Shown piece by piece: positions 60,956 through 64,000 of a stretch of DNA of 64,000 nt. The stretch spans positions 25,867,001-25,931,000 of the forward strand of contig CM059582.1 in NCBI GenBank assembly GCA_030407085.1. Reading direction: 5' to 3'. Numbering within the stretch: position 1 is the stretch's first letter; every line of letters begins with the position of its first letter. A program made the position numbers and the translations under genes. The notes under the pieces are model-generated. The model did not search any database and had not been told where the DNA came from. It saw only the letters and a list, made by a program, of their open reading frames with translations. Source of the DNA: Trichopria drosophilae (taxonomy: Eukaryota; Arthropoda; Insecta; Hymenoptera; Diapriidae).

Positions 60956-61170
60956 AAAATGTAGGGAACATTTCAATAGACATGTTCCAGTTATATTACT
61001 GGAATGATATCCGGTTATGTTCCTGGTACATTCCTGGCTATGTAACATATATACAAACGCTTCGGGACATTTTATATTCCAGTAACGTTCCAGGTATATA
61101 ACAACCTTCATAACAACATTCCAGTTTTTATGTTCCTGGAATATAGGTGGAACGATAAATGCTGTCTGGG

Positions 61171-61465
61171 TGCTGGATTGCAGCTGCCATGTTTGCTGTC
61201 GCAATAGCTGCAATGCCAAAAAAGCTGTCGCAGGCAGATTGCAGCACCTTGAAAGTGCATGCTTTACTGCAGCTTTCAGTTTGGCTGTCGCAGGCAGTTT
61301 GCAGCGCTTTCAGAGTATATGCTATATTCTGACTGCAAATTTTGCTGCGGCAGAGAGTTATAAGCGCTGCAGGATGCATTGCTGTATTTTAACATTTACT
61401 TTAGCTGCAAAAACGTTGCGACTGCTGTTGCTTAGCTACCGCAGCAAAGAGTGTTACTTGGGATA
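61171..61465. repeat. GCAG-rich repeat block, right part
   Basis: Units GCTGTCGCAGGCAGATTGCA and GCTGTCGCAGGCAGTTTGCA, about 65 bp apart, are followed by GCTGCGGCAGAGAGTTATAA. It is continuous in type with 57075-57300 across the Foldback-like insertion. Confidence 0.65.
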
Positions 61466-62239
61466 GTATTTAGTTATAATGACGATTTTAACAGTAATGA
61501 TAGAATAAGTAGCAACAAACATTCAAATGTCGTGAAACATCTTTACTGCAATTCCGAACAAAACGGTGTACGATAGCTCTAAAGCCAATTAAGTTTACAC
61601 AGCATTTATTGATGCTGCAGTATTTTTCTTCTATTATCACAATACAGGTCACATTTGCTGGTTTTCTTGGACATATATAATATACGATGGGACATAGGGT
61701 GATGTTTTATGAACCCGCATTTTCGACCCTCAAGAGAAGGAAAGCTAAATATCTACGTATATGGCCCGTCATATCCGAATGTATATAGTTGCATAAAGGG
61801 GGCATTACAGTTGGCGAGAGATAGTCACACACGCCCTCTAGTGAGTAATGGCTTCTAGCATTATATATAGGCATATATTTGTTGCGCATGTAACAATGAA
61901 ATGTGAAATATATTTTCAACTGGTCAATATATTCCCAATCCACATAAGTCCATCTCGAACGATCATCGTCAATGTAACGATAACAAAAAGTTGTTATATC
62001 GTGATTCTACTTTATATTATAATAATACGTAACAACTATAATAACTAATATCAGTAACAATGTGGGATACACATGACTATAATGATGGACATAGATTGAA
62101 TATGGAAGTTTTCATTTCATTTCTGGTGACAGAAACTCGTCTGCACTATAGTTAAAATTAGTTCCAAGCGTTGGACAAATAACAATAGTCACGATAGTGT
62201 TAAGAATGGATATTGTTTCCCTACTACCGAAACAATGTT
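61466..62239. other. Noncoding stretch
   Basis: No gene recognised. Confidence 0.4.
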
Positions 62240-62312
62240 TGCTGCAAATTGGTTATTAGAGTAATCGACCGGCAATAGTCTAGTCTAGGGTTCAAGTCCC
62301 GGCGCTCCGTAT
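62240..62312 (+). ncRNA. Possible tRNA-Lys-like SINE remnant
   Basis: GGTTATTAGAGTAATCGACC resembles the D-arm, and AGGGTTCAAGTCCCGGCGCT resembles the T-arm of tRNA-Lys with a B box GGTTCAAGTCC. No acceptor stem pairs. Confidence 0.35.
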
Positions 62313-62545
62313 CGATTTTAACATTTTTTTGAAAAATACAAAACTGCGAAATCTCGTAAAAAAATTCTATCGTTATGAAGCATTTCAAATAATTCTCATA
62401 TCGGTAATTCAAATTTCAGAAGGTTAACTAATTTAACTCTAGGATTTTGCTGCTGTTTTACTTACGATTTCAATCTAACTTAATTTTTACATTTAAAGAA
62501 TTGTATAAATCAATAAACTTTTTATCCGAAGCATACCGTGTTTAA

Positions 62546-63234
62546 CCCTTTCAGTCATGCATTTCTATTTTCACTGAATTTGGTTGAAACTCGTTAGTCG
62601 GAGGTTTTTGGGATTGCTGAATACGAATTTGATGTCAGTGTTTAAAAATTCAAAATGGCAGATTCAATATGGTGGACAAAAATTGAAAATCGACTGAATT
62701 TGCTTGAAAAAACTTACTCAGGGGTTTTCGAGGTCACTGAATACGAATCTGATATCAGGTTTCGGAAATTCAAAATGGCGGACCCAATATGGCGGATAAA
62801 AAATTGAAAGTCTACTGTATTCGCGTGAAAAATGTGACTCGAGGGTTTTCGAATCTTCAAAATCTATTTTCATTTTCGTATTCAGTCACCTCGTAAACCC
62901 CCGAGTATTTTTTTTTCAAGGGTGATTCAGTGGATTTTCAATTTTTTGTCCGCTCTATTGGATCCGCCATTTTGGATTTTTAAAAACCAACAGCAGATTC
63001 GTATTCAGCGACCTCAAAAAAAACGTATAAATAATATGTTTCCTGAATATGTTTGTATGGAATTATTCGTCATTTTTACTCGTCACAAACGATTTAAAAA
63101 AGAAAAATAGTTATTTTTTGGTATACTTTTATTTATAATTAATTAAATGTCTTAGCTATGTAGAAAATCAATCGTAATGTAAAAAAACATGAGAAACTGA
63201 TTTTTAAATGTAAAAAAAGGAGCGGATAAAAGGG
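62546..63234. mobile_element. piggyBac-like TTAA foldback element
   Basis: TTAA flanks it at 62542-62545 and 63235-63238. Ends are CCCTTTCAGTCATG and, inward from the right, CCCTTTTATCCGCT. The left half has two direct copies of a module of about 120 bp (AAATTCAAAATGGCGGACCC, ACTGAATACGAATCTGAT). The right half has the inverse (TTGGATCCGCCATTTTGGAT, TTCGTATTCAGCGACC). Confidence 0.78.
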
Positions 63235-63238
63235 TTAA

Positions 63239-64000
63239 AGCAATGAAACAAGTAAAAAGCTTCTAGTTAAATATGTAACGCATATGGTTAAGGCGTGACT
63301 ATCTAAGCCGAAAGTTGCTTGAAACGTAAAGCCATACGTTTTCCTGTCACATGTTCACCCTCATTTTTCAGCCTGCACAGTGAGACTATATTGCGATTGC
63401 AGACCCATGTTTGCTTATCACGAAATACGTTTTCCCATATCCATAGAAATAAAATTAATCTCGTTATAACGTACAACTGACAACTATAAGTGCTAATTTC
63501 ATGGTAGCACCTCGACATCATTGAAAATAAACGCTTCAAACAGATGTAAATTTTGTATGGATTTTGGGATTTGCAGGATATAGTCTATAGCTTTCAGCAT
63601 TATGTGGACTGTTAAACGTAAATGTATTTAAATATTAAAATAATATATTTAGATAATTATTTCATTTTATTACTACTATTTTTCACATATGAAATTATTA
63701 ACTTCGTAGGATCTATTTTCCTAAATTGTTTTCTTTGTCTCGTCATACTGTAACATCAATCATCAGCACATGTATATTTAGTTTTCTCTATTTATTCAAA
63801 CGATGATTAAAATACCAGTGATTGAAAATCAATAAAAAAGAATTAAAATTGTTTAATTTCTGTTAATTTCACTTTTGACAGAATTGGAAAATAATGTGTC
63901 CTATTCCGCTTAATTCCTTTGCAGAATGGAAAAAAAACTTGGATATAATTTATAAATCCCCAAATCTCAAAAAAATTCATTTCGAAACTCGAATTATACT
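63239..64000. other. Noncoding stretch to the window end
   Basis: A minus-strand frame 63539-63303 ends with a charged tail (LKNEGEHVTGKRMALRFKQL) after an acceptor-like GTGCAG. No family is recognised, so I do not call a gene. Confidence 0.4.

Larger units (their letters stand above)
57301..61170. mobile_element. 3.87-kb Foldback-like element with tandem-repeat arms
   Basis: The ends are CCCAGACAGCATTTATCGTT and its exact inverse at 61151-61170. Arms match outward-in: 57301-57480 with about 60960-61170, 57485-57861 with 60067-60467 (nearly identical), then tandem units of about 185 bp (left 57862-58690, right about 58975-59625). The unpaired centre is about 58690-58975 and has no ORF of note. 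Long arms made of tandem sub-repeats are the layout of Foldback/Galileo elements. The right arm alone carries two later insertions. It split the GCAG-rich repeat block. Confidence 0.8.

Noticed and set aside
61170..61466. Cys-rich 98-codon ORF resembling a small secreted peptide
   Set aside because: Lies in the GCAG-rich tandem block; cysteines come from TGC in the repeat, and no signal peptide is seen.
1..64000. CRISPR array, rRNA genes, intact LTR retrotransposon
   Set aside because: No regularly spaced short repeats, no rRNA-like sequence, and no paired direct LTRs with primer-binding site were seen.

Overview
The window looks like AT-rich, repeat-dense insect nuclear DNA. The grounds are one spliced pogo/Tigger (jerky-like) gene with GT-AG introns, a mariner-superfamily transposase of the DUF4817-headed kind common in insects, non-LTR retrotransposon relics, and many short inverted-repeat elements. 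No bacterial operon, rRNA gene or CRISPR array is visible. The order or species cannot be fixed from sequence alone.

Region by region. 0.17-5.76 kb: a three-exon, minus-strand jerky/Tigger-like gene. Joining exons at consensus splice sites gives one open frame of about 551 codons. Two of the three catalytic acidic positions are altered, which suggests a domesticated, DNA-binding but non-cutting transposase. Its 3.8-kb second intron holds a TTAA-flanked foldback element and a 1.45-kb long-TIR element. 6.9-8.1 kb: another long-TIR element. 9.2-13.98 kb: relics of two non-LTR retrotransposons, one split by a hairpin element, plus a Tigger-type MITE. 15.2-16.0 kb: a TTAA-type element. 16-30 kb: mostly AT-rich sequence without recognisable genes. 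30.6-34.7 kb: a complete TA-flanked mariner-like element with an intact 360-aa transposase and long, internally repeated TIRs. 35.3-36.5 kb: a TTAA foldback element with a GC-rich, hairpin-bearing core. 36.8-38.7 kb: a broken coding relic I cannot identify. 38.9-40.6 kb: one TTAA element nested inside another. 44.5-45.6 kb: a dead relative of the 32-kb mariner. 51.03-51.16 kb: a strong candidate exon of an unknown host gene. 56.1-61.5 kb: a GCAG-rich repeat block split by a 3.87-kb Foldback-like element whose arms contain 185-bp tandem units. 62.5-63.2 kb: another TTAA element.

The main theme is palindromic DNA. At least six elements share a CCC...GGG end structure flanked by TTAA, as in the piggyBac superfamily, and several carry direct copies of one module in the left half and inverted copies in the right half. 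The most unusual items are the jerky-like gene, the Foldback-like element, and the unidentified coding relic near 37-38.6 kb.
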